64,000 bases of DNA from Lachancea dasiensis. Its lineage: Eukaryota; Ascomycota; Saccharomycetes; Saccharomycetales; Saccharomycetaceae. Shown here in pieces: positions 9,504-20,496 of the stretch. Both the position numbers and the translations under genes were made by a program. The notes under the pieces were generated by a model. It saw only the letters and a list, made by a program, of their open reading frames with translations, made no database searches and was not told the DNA's origin. The stretch lies in NCBI GenBank assembly GCA_900074725.1, contig LT598457.1, forward strand, positions 868,001-932,000, given 5' to 3'. Each line of letters starts with the position of its first letter. Positions within the stretch are counted from its first letter, which is position 1.

Positions 9504-11534
9504 TCAAAAATCTCCATGTTTCTTGTGGGTTTTGAGATGCTGCGATAAATTATCGCTTCTGCTGAACTTTTTATCGCAATAGGAGCAATGAAACGGGCGT
9601 TCGGACGAGTGGACCGACCTGATGTGTCGCTTGAGGTGTTCACTTCGGCGGAATGTCTTTGGGCACTCCTGACACCTGAAGGGCTTTTCGTCTTCGTCCA
9701 GAGGTGACGTTGACTTAGTGCGTGGAGTCTTGGAAAACGGCTGCCACTTGCGGGACTTACCAGAAGCCTGACTGTTGCTGCCGTTATTTCCAATGTAACT
9801 AGAGTGGAAGGATGAGGGTGAAGCAGATGAAGCGTACGTCAGTTGTGACGTATTTATTTGATGTCCTGTTGAACTTGAAGCCATATCTGTAAACTCTAGG
9901 TCAGGACTCTGGCTATTTGCAACAGTATCTGGCATCATATATCCAACGTCGTTGGAATTTATATTAGCGTTGAGGCCGTGTGATAAAAAATCTTCAGATT
10001 CGAATGACTTGCTTCCGCCTTGGATGGGAGCAGCTCGTAAATCCCTACTATCTACTACACCCGCAATTTCGTTACTGACGGAAGGCTCGCGAGTCTGCTT
10101 GCTCTCAGGTATTGTCACTTGAACAGAGTTGGTCATCGTTCCCTCAGTGGTTTTGGGATTCGATTCCGTCACGTCTTCATCGTCCTCATCATCAGACATG
10201 ATGGCGTTCTCCCATGAAAGACTTGTCAGCCTGGGCCTTGGAGCCTTAACATCGCCGTAAAGCTTTGCGATCAAATCTTGATTGTTACCATCCACTAGAG
10301 ACATCGAGGCACGTTGTTTTTGTACACGGTGTTGGGGTTCAGTTGCCGATGACCTACGCTGATTGTTCAAGGTATTAAAGGAACCAGCCCTTGTTTTTGA
10401 TGGCTTTTGAACAGAATAGCTAAGGTTGTAATCATCCAGTAATTTTGTGAGCTCATTATCAATTTTGAACGGCGAAGTAGATAGACTGAGGGGTCTTAGC
10501 GACTCTGAGCGTTTTCCCGTACTGGAAGGTCGTATAGTTGTGGTTGAGGAAGGTAAAATACCTCCAAATGAGCGGCGTGGCTTCGGACCGGACCTTTGTA
10601 TTGACGTCAAGGTCGGCAAATTCCACGCATCTGTATTGTAGGAAATAGAATTGCGAGCATGTAAATCTGGTTGAGTGGCTGCATGTGAAGAGGCTAATTC
10701 ACTTGGTCTTCTTTGAAAGGCGAAGTCGTCAAATGCTGAATTATTATCATCGTCAGCAAAATTGTCGGGCGATATACGGTCAGGCACCAGCCCGGAATCT
10801 ACAAAGCTGGCAGTTGCATTGCTTAGTAGATTTGGGTCAATGCAAGATTGTTGGTATTGAGATTGGAGCAACTGTTGATGTCGGTCCTGTTGTTCTGCTA
10901 GTGGTGGTGGCTGTTGGGATTGCTCGTTAGAAGACGCCGTTATCGACGAGCTCCGCAAGTTAGCTGCATCCATGGATTGGAATTGCAACGCGCCAATTTC
11001 ACCTATTGGATGGCTTATTGCGGCAAATGGATCATCGTCGTGGGCTAACAGAGTGGGATCCTGTAAAATCCGTTGTGGTGAAAGTCCTGAGGAATTGGAC
11101 ACCGAATTGGAATTTGAGTAGGAATGCGAATGTGAGTTGGAGTTCAAGTTTGAGCTCAAGTTTGAAACTGAATTAGAATCTGAAGGCTGCGCTAAAAAAT
11201 GCGTGTCCAGCGGCAGATGTAAGGCCGTCGCGTTCATGGAATGTAGTGGGTCGTGCAGTGCTGCATGATCATCCAGCACAGCCAGAAGATCTGAGACCAC
11301 TGTGGGACTACCCTGTTTGTGGGAAGGATGGGCCTTGAGAACCGAACTTGAGTGTGAATTTGCGGTGTGGTCGTCCGAAGTGGGGCCTGTGGCGCCACCG
11401 CCCTGATTAGGTGTACCAAAGACGGTCCCTGTGGCAGGTAAGGACTCAAGTCCACCCTCGCTACGAATATCTAAGGAGTTCCTCGACTGATATGGGTGGT
11501 TTTCCAAGTCCCGTTGGTAATTCTGTTGAGTCAT
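9504..11534 (-). CDS. MSN2: Msn2/Msn4 general stress-response zinc-finger factor
   Basis: A C2H2 transcription factor that binds the stress element AGGGG. The last 60 of 676 residues hold two adjacent zinc fingers (CQEC...H...H and CSYC...H...H, separated by the HSSERPFHC linker), the Msn2/Msn4 DNA-binding signature. The rest is low-complexity and rich in Ser, Asn and Gln, including a degenerate Asn-Ser-His tract near residues 125-150. Candidate protein kinase A sites of the RRxS type (RRPS, RRSS) occur, in line with cAMP-controlled nuclear entry. It stands for both S. cerevisiae ohnologs MSN2 (YMR037C) and MSN4 (YKL062W): the neighbours include relatives of genes next to each. Upstream lies an unusually long gene-free stretch of about 2 kb. 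Confidence 0.93.
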   Translation of the reverse strand: MTQQNYQRDLENHPYQSRNSLDIRSEGGLESLPATGTVFGTPNQGGGATGPTSDDHTANSHSSSVLKAHPSHKQGSPTVVSDLLAVLDDHAALHDPLHSMNATALHLPLDTHFLAQPSDSNSVSNLSSNLNSNSHSHSYSNSNSVSNSSGLSPQRILQDPTLLAHDDDPFAAISHPIGEIGALQFQSMDAANLRSSSITASSNEQSQQPPPLAEQQDRHQQLLQSQYQQSCIDPNLLSNATASFVDSGLVPDRISPDNFADDDNNSAFDDFAFQRRPSELASSHAATQPDLHARNSISYNTDAWNLPTLTSIQRSGPKPRRSFGGILPSSTTTIRPSSTGKRSESLRPLSLSTSPFKIDNELTKLLDDYNLSYSVQKPSKTRAGSFNTLNNQRRSSATEPQHRVQKQRASMSLVDGNNQDLIAKLYGDVKAPRPRLTSLSWENAIMSDDEDDEDVTESNPKTTEGTMTNSVQVTIPESKQTREPSVSNEIAGVVDSRDLRAAPIQGGSKSFESEDFLSHGLNANINSNDVGYMMPDTVANSQSPDLEFTDMASSSTGHQINTSQLTYASSASPSSFHSSYIGNNGSNSQASGKSRKWQPFSKTPRTKSTSPLDEDEKPFRCQECPKTFRRSEHLKRHIRSVHSSERPFHCSYCDKKFSRSDNLSQHLKTHKKHGDF

Positions 11535-13519
11535 GACCTAAGTTGTCAAAGGGTAGAGGGCTCTTTGGCCAGTATCAAAACGCGAGTCTAGCTTCTTCCA
11601 CGGATATAAACTGATTGGTCTGTGAGTTATCTATACCCGTTAACACGTCAAACACAGACCTTTGTGTGTTGACCTTTATCGGAATGTAGTTTGGTTTGCA
11701 ACAATTACTTTGTATTGCATACAAAGTAAATGATGATAACTGTGAATATGCCAAAATTGACAAAAATGATATCTCTATCAAACGAATAAATAAACCAACG
11801 GGACTATCCCGCCTCGCAAAAGTCCTGATCAAGTGCTTACCACTTTAAATTTTGGACAATTCTGCGACGAAGTTAGTCGGCAATTAGCCACCAAAGCCAC
11901 CGCTTTGAAGTGTCAAGTCAACGATTTTAAAATATCATTACGGCTATATAGGTAAGTGGCTATGCGTATACTACTTTGAGGAGTGCACCACTGTCAAGCT
12001 GTCGCGCTTAGGGTACTCTGGGTCAAAGAGCAGATGGATTTCTGATAGCGGGTTCACCGAAGTCATTGTGACCTTAGTGTGGTGAAAAAGGGCAATGGCG
12101 GACGGGTCGAGCCCATGATTTTTCATTCCTGCTGTAATTCTGATGAGAGGTAGGGGAGTGCGTCGGTAAAAGAACTAGTTCCGAGAAGCTGGTCATCTTA
12201 TGAGAGGTAAGATAGCCTTGACCGAAAGAGAGAGAGAGATCAATGGACTATCTGGTGAATTTATTCAATTGACCAATGTGAGGGGTGTATTATGGGCACT
12301 GTAGGAAGACTCGGTGCTCTGAGAGTAGTAACAAAACGTGAATACCCGCAGTTATTAGTAGTGAAGATAGTAGAAGGATTGTACTTTGCCCTAAGTTGGT
12401 GCAGCATGTATTGAGCGAGTTTAAATGAATACTGGCAAACCTTGCTCGAAGAAGTGTTTTTCCAAAGGCGCGGCTCAGGACTTAGATATCTAGGTTGACG
12501 TCGCGTTACTGTGAATGTAGCCTTTTTGAACTCGGCCAACAACTAAGCCGTAAATTTCATTTTGAATGTAAGCGACACCCCAGGTCCACCAGTAGGAGCA
12601 TTTGGTAAATAACCTGACCACCCAAGCCATGAAGTTAGGAGGGCGTATTATGAACTCGGAAAAATCAAGACAGATGATACTTTCGGAAGGGAGAGATCCA
12701 GCACTCTTTGAACAGCGCCGAGTTGCATAACGGAAAATCGCGGCGGTGTCAGAATAGTACAAAGTGATGTTAATGAGATCAGTTCAAGACGAATGCCCAA
12801 CGTGGGTAATCCACCAAAAGAATGTATAGGGATAGTAGTTGCATGTAATCGAGCTGCTCAGCCAATTTAATCACCCAAAAGCTAAACAAATGGCCTGTAA
12901 AATCATCCGGGCCTAAGCGTACCCAAGTCATTAGGTGCCGACTTCATGTCCCAGGTACGGTTCTATTAATAAATGAGAGTAAGTTGGAAGCGGTTCCGAA
13001 GTGCTTCTGGTATTCCACCATCTAGTCAGAATATAATCTACTATCTCTAACGGCAAACTGCACTAGCAATCCAGCAAGTTAACTAATGCCGAGGCTGATT
13101 CGGTTTAATCCGTACCACTTACGGAAAGACAGCCAAAACTCAGGGACCCAATATCAGGTAAATCGTAATTTTCATCGATGACTTGAACAGTGCATTCGAC
13201 AAGTTATTTAATAACAACGCTTATCCTAACCAATAAAATTCTAATCAAACAACAACTTCTTGGTTAAAAAATTAAAAATGCAGCTTACGCTTCATATAGA
13301 ATGTCCCCGGTGGTCCATCCCCTCGCGTAGCTTCTTGGGATAGAGTCGTGTTATATCCTTTTGAAGTACAATATCGCTACCCGTTTAGAGTGATACTTAC
13401 ATCGAAGATGCCTCGTACCTACATAACAGAACAATCTACCAACGGATCACAACTAACCAAAACTTACGAAGTAACACACAAAAGGCTCCCTTCTTTTCGT
13501 TTTTAGACTCGATTCCAAA
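11535..13519. other. Two-kilobase gene-free region upstream of MSN2/4
   Basis: About 1,985 bp between the divergent starts of the MSN2/4 factor and the YKL063C-like gene. No ATG-initiated frame that looks like protein was found on either strand; the longer open frames begin at TTG or similar codons. A short (GA)n run lies at about 12227-12238. I looked for tRNA, snRNA, RNase P, SRP RNA and snoRNA signatures and saw none that held up. It may be a long regulatory region, as expected of a stress regulator, or may hide an unrecognised non-coding RNA. Confidence 0.4.
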
Positions 13520-14152
13520 ATGCAAGGTGGGGTTAGACGCAAGAATGACCTCCTGCCCAGATATCGTGGCCAGAGTGGATCTGGAGCCAAAAAATCTTTG
13601 TTGACCACGCCCATGAAAAAGACTCTCATATATATTCTCATGTTGGTGGCACTGTACTTTGCTGCTCAGGTGATTCTATCGGAAAGGAATGCTGAACCCA
13701 GGTATGAGTTAGAGTCTGCGGACTCAGGGCTAGGTTTACCGGAAAATGGGAATGAAGCAGATAGGTTTGATTCTGGATCACTGGAAGGCCAAGGATCACA
13801 AGCAGACGCCAAAGGGAAGGCCAAGGTGCCGAAGGAGGGGTTTAATAACGAAGTTGCCAGACAAGAAGAGGTAAAAAATCTGGAGGAACACGAAATGGAT
13901 TATAAGAAGACGAAATCACCATCTGCCAAGGACAACAAGCAGGAGGTGGGCAACGACGTCAAGGCCATGAAACAGGTGCCCGACACGGACGAAAGCGTCG
14001 AAGTTGACGAGCAGGCCAAGAAAATCAACGAGAAGGCTCCCTACAAAAAGACAGACACTGACGATACCAAGAATCGTGGGAACAAAGTAGCCGCTGCCGC
14101 CGGAAAAGCCGCTCTTGCAGCAGCTGGACAACTTGAAGAGGGCGTTATTTGA
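13520..14152 (+). CDS. Type II membrane protein, YKL063C-like (probable Golgi protein)
   Basis: A 210-residue protein with a short basic cytosolic N-terminus, one transmembrane segment at about residues 35-53 (TLIYILMLVALYFAAQVIL) and a long, highly charged lumenal part rich in Lys, Asp and Glu, ending in an alanine-rich helix. This is the layout of S. cerevisiae YKL063C, a Golgi-localised protein of unknown function. That gene lies divergently from MSN4 (YKL062W) and near MNR2 (YKL064W), as this one does. Assignment depends mainly on gene order and topology, because the lumenal region is low-complexity and evolves quickly. It converges with CCS1. Confidence 0.65.
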   Translation: MQGGVRRKNDLLPRYRGQSGSGAKKSLLTTPMKKTLIYILMLVALYFAAQVILSERNAEPRYELESADSGLGLPENGNEADRFDSGSLEGQGSQADAKGKAKVPKEGFNNEVARQEEVKNLEEHEMDYKKTKSPSAKDNKQEVGNDVKAMKQVPDTDESVEVDEQAKKINEKAPYKKTDTDDTKNRGNKVAAAAGKAALAAAGQLEEGVI

Positions 14153-14333
14153 TTTACGATGGTTTCTTATGTGGATCACCTCCATTAAGTAAAGGGGAAG
14201 CCGGATCAAAACAACTTCTCACCATTTAAGGTTTCTAAATAATTTCACCTGTACTTCAAATGCACATTAATTAACAAACAAAGATCTTTTCAGAATGTGT
14301 TAAATAAGACTGATATTGCCTCCCTCATGCAAT

Positions 14334-15068
14334 TCACTTCGTGATGTTCCGTTTCATAGCATCATACCTTTCTTGCCACACTGTTTGTCCACTACACGCA
14401 CAAACCTGCTTATCGTTCTGCCATACACCTGCACTTCGAGCGATGACACCGCAAATCTCAGTTTCTCTGCCCACATTGTGTTGGGAGTCTGTGGTGACCA
14501 TGAAGCTTCGTCCCACCATTTCCCAAATGTTTAAGGGTGTGCTTACAAACGCTTGTCCACTGAACAAACCATCGCCCAAATCACTTTTTGATCGACATTC
14601 GATCGGCTGCTCAAACTTATAAAATGCGCCGCCGGTGGATGCTGCCCCCTTTGAGATATCACCACAGTCTCTAATGGAAGCATAGTACGTGCCTGGCGTC
14701 TTTAAGCCATTCAGAGTGATATCAACCCACGTTTTCGCCTCACTAACATTAACTATTCGAGCTAAACCTCTTACAGGAGTATCATTTGTGGCAATGGGTG
14801 CGAAAGTCTCAAGTATAGAGACGGCGGCACTGTTGGCTTTACCTGTACCACGGATAATGGCGTCTCTCCCACACCTTTGTAATGCAGATATAATGGTAGA
14901 TGGGGCTGCCGTTCCCTTTACTTCAAGTAGCTGCTCCGAGATGTGGAAGTCTAGTATGATGTTAGGAATTGACGAGAGACAGGATGTTATGTCTTTGACA
15001 CAACTGTCGCAATGCATTTCAACAGCATACGTCGCCTCAAAGGATTCCTCTGGCGCTTGAACTGTCAT
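14334..15068 (-). CDS. CCS1: Copper chaperone for superoxide dismutase
   Basis: Ccs1 delivers copper to, and forms the disulfide of, Cu/Zn superoxide dismutase Sod1 in the cytosol and the mitochondrial intermembrane space. The 244 residues (S. cerevisiae 249) have three domains: an Atx1-like domain with the copper motif MHCDSC (residues 18-23), a central Sod1-like domain containing ITLNGL and IRDCGDIS, and a short C-terminal domain with a CXC motif (Cys223, Cys225). All metal-binding cysteines expected of an active chaperone are present. S. cerevisiae CCS1 (YMR038C) neighbours MSN2 (YMR037C), in agreement with the order here. It converges with the YKL063C-like gene. Confidence 0.95.
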   Translation of the reverse strand: MTVQAPEESFEATYAVEMHCDSCVKDITSCLSSIPNIILDFHISEQLLEVKGTAAPSTIISALQRCGRDAIIRGTGKANSAAVSILETFAPIATNDTPVRGLARIVNVSEAKTWVDITLNGLKTPGTYYASIRDCGDISKGAASTGGAFYKFEQPIECRSKSDLGDGLFSGQAFVSTPLNIWEMVGRSFMVTTDSQHNVGRETEICGVIARSAGVWQNDKQVCACSGQTVWQERYDAMKRNITK

Positions 15069-15314
15069 GTTAGTTTTCCAATTAACTCACCAGCTGTTTC
15101 GGGTACTAGCTCCTGCCTAAGGCTGCCTGACTCTAAGACTTTGATTTCCCTTGACCTTTTATACCTTTATATAATCATGGTAGGCCTAAACGATGACTTT
15201 ACTAATATTCTTCCATAAAAAACGTGATTGAAACTGGGATAAATGAAACAAGCACGAACGATAACAGATGTACTTTTATTCCACGTCGGCTATTTACGCC
15301 ATATGTAGCATCCA

Positions 15315-18065
15315 CTAGAACCCAAAGCGTTTCTTGGTGTATATGTAAGCGCAATAAGCAAAGATGAACATGGATGTTGTTATGCAAGTAAACCAGGTGA
15401 GAGAATGAGTATCCTGGCCCGGGACCAACACGTTCATACCCCACAAACCAGTAATAATATTCATAGGCAATACGACTGTACCCAAAATAGTGATCTTTCC
15501 AAGAACATCGTTCATATCGTTGTTAACCTTAGTCATATCGATATTGATCTGGGCTAGGTAATTGGAATGAGATCGACTGAGCAATTTCTCGTAGTGATTG
15601 AGCGATGCCACCATCGTTACGATATGATCTTGTATATCACCCAGATACATCCCAATCTCAGACCGCGGAGCGACTTCCCATTGTTCGTTGCAACGCTTAG
15701 AAAACCCTTTAATGACGTCAGCTTTGGAACCCAGAAGCCGAACTATGCTCATCACTCGCTTTCTACATTCACCAATACGTCTCAACATATCCCCTTTGCG
15801 TTTCCACCCTATGATGTTGGTGTCAATGCTCGAGGCAGAGGTTGATGAACCTGACGATCTCGTGCGTGATGAAAAGGTTGCTGTGTCGCCAATTGCACTT
15901 CCTCTTCTGGGGTAACGGTTTATGCTAGCATATCCGTTATCGTAGAGCTCGTCATCCGAACTATCATCGTCGTCCGATGAGTCGTCAGAATGATGCATTT
16001 TCAAGATGGATTCTTCGATATCGTGTACTTCATCTTCAATTATTTCAATCATTGGGGCGAATGCATCCGTAATATCATCAATGAGCGCATAAGCAACCCA
16101 ATCAGCGGTCACGTTAAGATAGTCCTTCAAAAGACGCGCCCTTCTCCGGACGTTGATAGGGTGGGGTGTCGGGGCAAAATGAAAAGTCAACACACCTGTA
16201 CTAAAAACAATAATGTAAACGTTCAATGGCTCGAGCTCGCCGTCACGGGGCTTACGTCTGTCACCAGATTTACGTTTATACTTTTCGTTTTCTTCAATCT
16301 GTTTTCTAGCTTTGCTCCTGTAACTGGAACTCGAACTTGAATTACTTTTTGGAGACGAAGTTCTGCGGTTCTTGAAAAATCTCGAAAACAAACCATTCGA
16401 ACTTTCTGCATGATCATTGTCCGACGAGTTAGCAGATGACATCTCTTGCTGCTGCTTTTTTTTCTTTCTTGTAAACCGCTCGGCTACAATATCGAAACTT
16501 CTAAAACACACCAAGTAGTAATCTTTGAAAAGTTCTACTTTCTCACGCACCTCCCCTAGAAAAATATCCTCAGTCGTTAAAGGGTGAATACCAAAGGCTT
16601 TACTCAAAACCTTCATTTCTTCTTCGGTCGGGTTTGAAACGTCCAGCCAAAATGGCTCACAGTCAAAATCGTCTATCGAAGTTGATTGGGTAGTAGTGAG
16701 CTTCTGTAAAGAGGGTTGAGGTTGAGGAGAGCTGCTCTTTGTGTCACTAGCGACAGAAGTGTGGTTGTTATTGCCGTAAACAGCATTAACAAATAATTCG
16801 TCGAACTTCTGGCCCGGTTGCAACAGACCCGAGATTGTTGGGGAATGAATGGTAGAATCCAAATCCTCTCTGAAATACGTAAACCGAAAATGTTCTGGGT
16901 TATTAGACACAATATGGGGGGGATATTGTATTTTATTCCCCACAAGATATTCTTCGTGATGCTTCGGCTCCTTCTTTGATACAACACTAACATTTTTAGC
17001 GTCTGTCTGCCCGCTGAAGCCAGGTATTTTATTACCATTACGGCGCAAATGCCAAGGTGTGATCTTTTTCGGTCTTAACCGCCCCGCCTCCATGTGTTCT
17101 GCTTCATTTATTCGCGTGTTTCCCAGTTCTGGAACATCAATATTAGTTACGATGGGTTTGGAGAATAAAACCCCGTCATTACCGCCATCGTCGTCATAGT
17201 CGTCTTCGTCGTCGTACTGAAAGTGGAAATTCTCCGCATCTTGAACTGCTTGACTACGCAACCTTTCAGTCTCAGCTTTAGAAAATTCTTCCAAGACAGC
17301 GACATCAGGCCATACCTTGGTACCCGCCACATCCTCATCGTCTAGAGGGAGACATACGTCATTTAGTGAAGACGCATTCGACGTCCGTTTGGATGAAGGT
17401 TGAGAATTATAACCGTCGCCGGAGCTTGCTATGGATGATTCACCGGGCGACTGGCTGAGATTCGAGCGATTAACATGATCCATGAGTGCATCAACGTCTA
17501 TAATAACATCATCCCCCCTTGAGTGTGCTCTAGTCCTGGACGCTTTAGCCGCGGCCTTTGCCCATCGTTCTGCCTCGTGTGGTGAAATACCCGAGAGTAC
17601 TTCGGTTCCAGTCTTCCTTTTGTTGGTATTACTAGAGCTGCTAAATGAGCCGGCACGATTAGCCCTTGATACACTAGCCTTTCTGGGCCTGCGAACGCTA
17701 CCTGTCGAGTTCATGGCCTCCATGACGGCAATCGATGGTCGGTGATCAAAGTACGACTGTGGGTGATGAGCTGAAGACAAATTCAGATCCGATGAGTCGC
17801 GGGTATTGGTCGTTTCCTCGTCTGTACCCTCATGAAGAATGCCCCAAGAGTCTGTCTTATCAAAGTCAGTAGCTGACGAGGTAGGGTGGCCCTTGTGGTG
17901 ATCCATTTCAGCATGAGCCCGTCCGGGAGCAGCCGAGCTTGATGAAGTCTTAAAAGCAGACTTCCGCTTGCGTCTTCTGTTCGCAGCTTTTTTTGAACGG
18001 GACTTTGATCCTGCCTTATTGCTTCCCAGAAGAGGTGCGTGCTCTTGATCTTTCCCGTCGCTCAT
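15315..18065 (-). CDS. MNR2: Vacuolar CorA-type magnesium transporter
   Basis: Mnr2 moves magnesium out of the vacuole. The protein has 916 residues (S. cerevisiae 969). It starts MSDGKDQEHAPLLG, like the recalled Mnr2 start, and the first 380 residues are polar and low-complexity. The region from about 380 holds the conserved HFRFTYFREDLDSTIHSPTI box and then the CorA domain with a long cytosolic helical part. Near the C-terminus the diagnostic GMN motif (876-878) sits between two transmembrane helices. It stands for YKL064W. The upstream leader is odd: the frame remains open without an ATG for 61 codons before a TAA that lies only four codons ahead of the start. Confidence 0.95.
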   Translation of the reverse strand: MSDGKDQEHAPLLGSNKAGSKSRSKKAANRRRKRKSAFKTSSSSAAPGRAHAEMDHHKGHPTSSATDFDKTDSWGILHEGTDEETTNTRDSSDLNLSSAHHPQSYFDHRPSIAVMEAMNSTGSVRRPRKASVSRANRAGSFSSSSNTNKRKTGTEVLSGISPHEAERWAKAAAKASRTRAHSRGDDVIIDVDALMDHVNRSNLSQSPGESSIASSGDGYNSQPSSKRTSNASSLNDVCLPLDDEDVAGTKVWPDVAVLEEFSKAETERLRSQAVQDAENFHFQYDDEDDYDDDGGNDGVLFSKPIVTNIDVPELGNTRINEAEHMEAGRLRPKKITPWHLRRNGNKIPGFSGQTDAKNVSVVSKKEPKHHEEYLVGNKIQYPPHIVSNNPEHFRFTYFREDLDSTIHSPTISGLLQPGQKFDELFVNAVYGNNNHTSVASDTKSSSPQPQPSLQKLTTTQSTSIDDFDCEPFWLDVSNPTEEEMKVLSKAFGIHPLTTEDIFLGEVREKVELFKDYYLVCFRSFDIVAERFTRKKKKQQQEMSSANSSDNDHAESSNGLFSRFFKNRRTSSPKSNSSSSSSYRSKARKQIEENEKYKRKSGDRRKPRDGELEPLNVYIIVFSTGVLTFHFAPTPHPINVRRRARLLKDYLNVTADWVAYALIDDITDAFAPMIEIIEDEVHDIEESILKMHHSDDSSDDDDSSDDELYDNGYASINRYPRRGSAIGDTATFSSRTRSSGSSTSASSIDTNIIGWKRKGDMLRRIGECRKRVMSIVRLLGSKADVIKGFSKRCNEQWEVAPRSEIGMYLGDIQDHIVTMVASLNHYEKLLSRSHSNYLAQINIDMTKVNNDMNDVLGKITILGTVVLPMNIITGLWGMNVLVPGQDTHSLTWFTCITTSMFIFAYCAYIYTKKRFGF

Positions 18066-18249
18066 CTTCTGCTGTATTTAAGTATCTGTGGCCAGTGAGG
18101 TGGCGCTTTGGCGATTAAATTGGAGATAGAGGGTATGCGAGAGCTCGGCAAGGTGTGCCGCTTTTTTTATGAGATCAGGATTGTTGTGTAAAGCCTCTTC
18201 TTGCAAAAAAGATGCAGAGTTGATATCTTGCCCGGGTTTGCTGCCCAAA

Positions 18250-18483
18250 TTAACACCATTCACGTGTATAGCGATGTGTCATTCGGACATCAATCGATAA
18301 CAATTTCGCAAACAGCACGGCCCAGTAACTGGAATTCAAGAGGCTCAGTTTCAACGTTAATCTACTAATACCAGATGAGGCGATCTTATTCGTGTTTTTC
18401 TTAGATTTGGTCGAGGGCCTGGGCATTTGCGGGTGTTTTTTTTGTTTGTCGTAGTCCCCGTTCTGTTCAACATGAGCCGTCAT
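18250..18483 (-). CDS. Possible small protein or upstream ORF before MNR2
   Basis: A 77-residue ATG-initiated frame on the MNR2 strand, ending 184 bp before the MNR2 start. The first half is basic and polar (KSKKNTNK), and the middle has a mildly hydrophobic helix around SSYWAVLFAKLL. S. cerevisiae has a small gene of about this size, YKL065W-A, between the YET1 and MNR2 genes on the MNR2 strand, so position and size agree. I cannot recall its sequence well enough to claim homology. It could equally be an upstream ORF in a long MNR2 leader. Confidence 0.3.
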   Translation of the reverse strand: MTAHVEQNGDYDKQKKHPQMPRPSTKSKKNTNKIASSGISRLTLKLSLLNSSYWAVLFAKLLSIDVRMTHRYTREWC

Positions 18484-19368
18484 AGCATGGACCGAGAAGC
18501 CTAGGATTCACCGAGAGCCGGTTAAGTTCTCCTCTTGGGGGGTTTGGTTATTCTTGTACAACAACAGAAGCCTTGCTTAGCCAATACACATCACTTTCTC
18601 TGTGGCAACAACGCCCTCTCAACATACAATCATCACCTAGACACAATTACTTCTCCCCCCAATTATTTTTGCGTGCACTCAAAGTGTATGCTACCCTTAC
18701 TTGTCTGGTCTTTGGTAATGCATGTAGGCATTGCGTTTAGCCGCCATCGAGTGACACGGTAAAAGGCCCTGCCTTGGTTCTACTGGGTAATTTCTCGTTG
18801 AAGATTGAAGGTCAAGTACTTCCCATGGTTCCACAGGTCGCCTTTGTTGCCCGACCTGGTACTGGGGGAAACGGAATCATTGAATCATGAATAGATGCCA
18901 TATATTACACTGGCCAGCGCACGTTCATTGTGACGGGCTATCATAGTGTCAGTTAGATGCGAGAAAGAGGAACTTTGACCAGAACTAAATCTCCTATTCA
19001 ATCAGAGGCTGATTATTTGTTTTTGCCAAATTCGACATTGAGATATTTTCTGTTTTAGTGATCGAAGGTGTGTATACATATATGTTGTGGTTCAATGCCA
19101 TGCCCTGGTGATATAGCTATAATGTTGAGAAAATGGAAAGGACTAATGGACGGGAACAAGAAGTTTGTTTGTTTCCCAAACACAGCAGCGACTATTGAAT
19201 TTTTCAAGAGATGCTTGATGTTTTCCATTATCGCCATTATATCGTGGGACCGTAAATGTGCTCGTAGCTTGCTTGATTCTATTCTGCGTGCGACTTTCTT
19301 CAGAGGCTCTAGCGACCAGACGCAAAAGCTGCATATCACTTATACGTCTTGACGCGAGTGTGGAACAT
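18484..19368. other. Intergenic region between SUB1 and the MNR2 leader
   Basis: About 885 bp downstream of SUB1 and upstream of MNR2, both on the minus strand. Short frames on both strands overlap each other (for example two of 94 codons near 19055-19352) and have no recognisable protein features. No RNA gene was seen. Confidence 0.4.
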
Positions 19369-20253
19369 CTAAGATTCCTCACTGATGTTGCCATCCGTTT
19401 GTTCTGGTTCTGCTGTGTGTAGTATGCTTTCGTCATCGTCGTCATCGTCCTTGTTGAACTCCGATTCTAGTGCCAATGCAAAATCTTCGTCGCTGGAGTC
19501 GAGGCCCGAGTCGTTCTCGGGTTTGGTAGGTGAGGTTAGTTTATGCAAATGATCGTCTAAACGCGGATTGGCCGCATGCACCGTGGATGACATGTCATCG
19601 AGTCTCGGGTTATTGTTCTTGTTGTTCTTTTTACCGCCATTGTTACCTGTTTTGATTTCCGTACTTTTCTTTTTCGCTTTCGCAGTTTTCCCAACCGATT
19701 TATCTGGCAGAGCGGAAGGCTGTGGGTCCCCGCCAGGAATCACTAATCGTGTTTGGGACTCTAATTCATCGTGACGACGTCTTTTCTCATCTGGTTGGGC
19801 CTGAGGGGGCGCAGGCTCCCGTTTCTTACGCTCTTTTCTTGGTTTTTCCGTGTTCCTCGTCTTAGAATCTGATTTCTCGAAAGAGGCCTTATTAGGCGTA
19901 TGTATATCAACAGTAGTCTCCTCACTGTCCGAAAGAACATTTACCGTTTTTGTTCTTGGCCTCTTGGATCCAAATCTCCGGAGCGCATCGTCGATATTCT
20001 GGCGATGCTTCAACAATTCGTCGTACACTTCCTCGGTCAAGGAAATTCCCTTTTTGCCCGGCTTCATTTCCCCCGAGGAGGAGTCCGCGTAGTACTCGCG
20101 AATGTCAATCAAGTTCATGTTTCTGAACTGCCGGACCGTAACTCTTTTGTTCTTTCCTAACTCGAATATAGCATCTGGTTCGTCCACTGCGGCAGCGGAG
20201 TCGGCTTGAGGCGTATAGCTTCGCTGATTCCTGTATCTGTTATAGTAAGACAT
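19369..20253 (-). CDS. SUB1: PC4-type transcriptional coactivator
   Basis: Sub1 is the yeast counterpart of human PC4. It binds single-stranded DNA, contacts TFIIB and acts in transcription initiation, elongation and 3'-end formation. The 294 residues match the S. cerevisiae length of 292. The PC4 domain occupies about residues 25-105 and starts IFELGKNKRVTVRQFRNMNLIDIREYY, with the beta-strands and GEMKPGKKGISL loop of the family. The remainder is a long Lys/Glu/Asp-rich tail, also typical of yeast Sub1. It stands for YMR039C and keeps its place near CCS1 and the YET gene. Confidence 0.94.
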   Translation of the reverse strand: MSYYNRYRNQRSYTPQADSAAAVDEPDAIFELGKNKRVTVRQFRNMNLIDIREYYADSSSGEMKPGKKGISLTEEVYDELLKHRQNIDDALRRFGSKRPRTKTVNVLSDSEETTVDIHTPNKASFEKSDSKTRNTEKPRKERKKREPAPPQAQPDEKRRRHDELESQTRLVIPGGDPQPSALPDKSVGKTAKAKKKSTEIKTGNNGGKKNNKNNNPRLDDMSSTVHAANPRLDDHLHKLTSPTKPENDSGLDSSDEDFALALESEFNKDDDDDDESILHTAEPEQTDGNISEES

Positions 20254-20496
20254 TATTCCTGAGTAAAAGAAGTCAAGATTTATTGAGTTCTAAAGCTCCT
20301 CCGGCACTTCAAAGTGCTTTTTCGCTTAACTTTCACCAATGAGCTATTTCTTGAACGGTTGGCTAACAATAGTGCACTTTAGGGCTAATTTATATTGATC
20401 AATAAATAAAGAATACTCAGAATAATAATAATTATAAAGCAAAGACTTAAAAACTCGCACCGGTGTGTTTTCAACAAAATAATAGAGCCACTAAAC

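Noticed and set aside
18078-18263. 61-codon frame as an independent gene
   Set aside because: It has no ATG (opens with GTG after an in-frame TGA). Kept only as part of the MNR2 leader observation.
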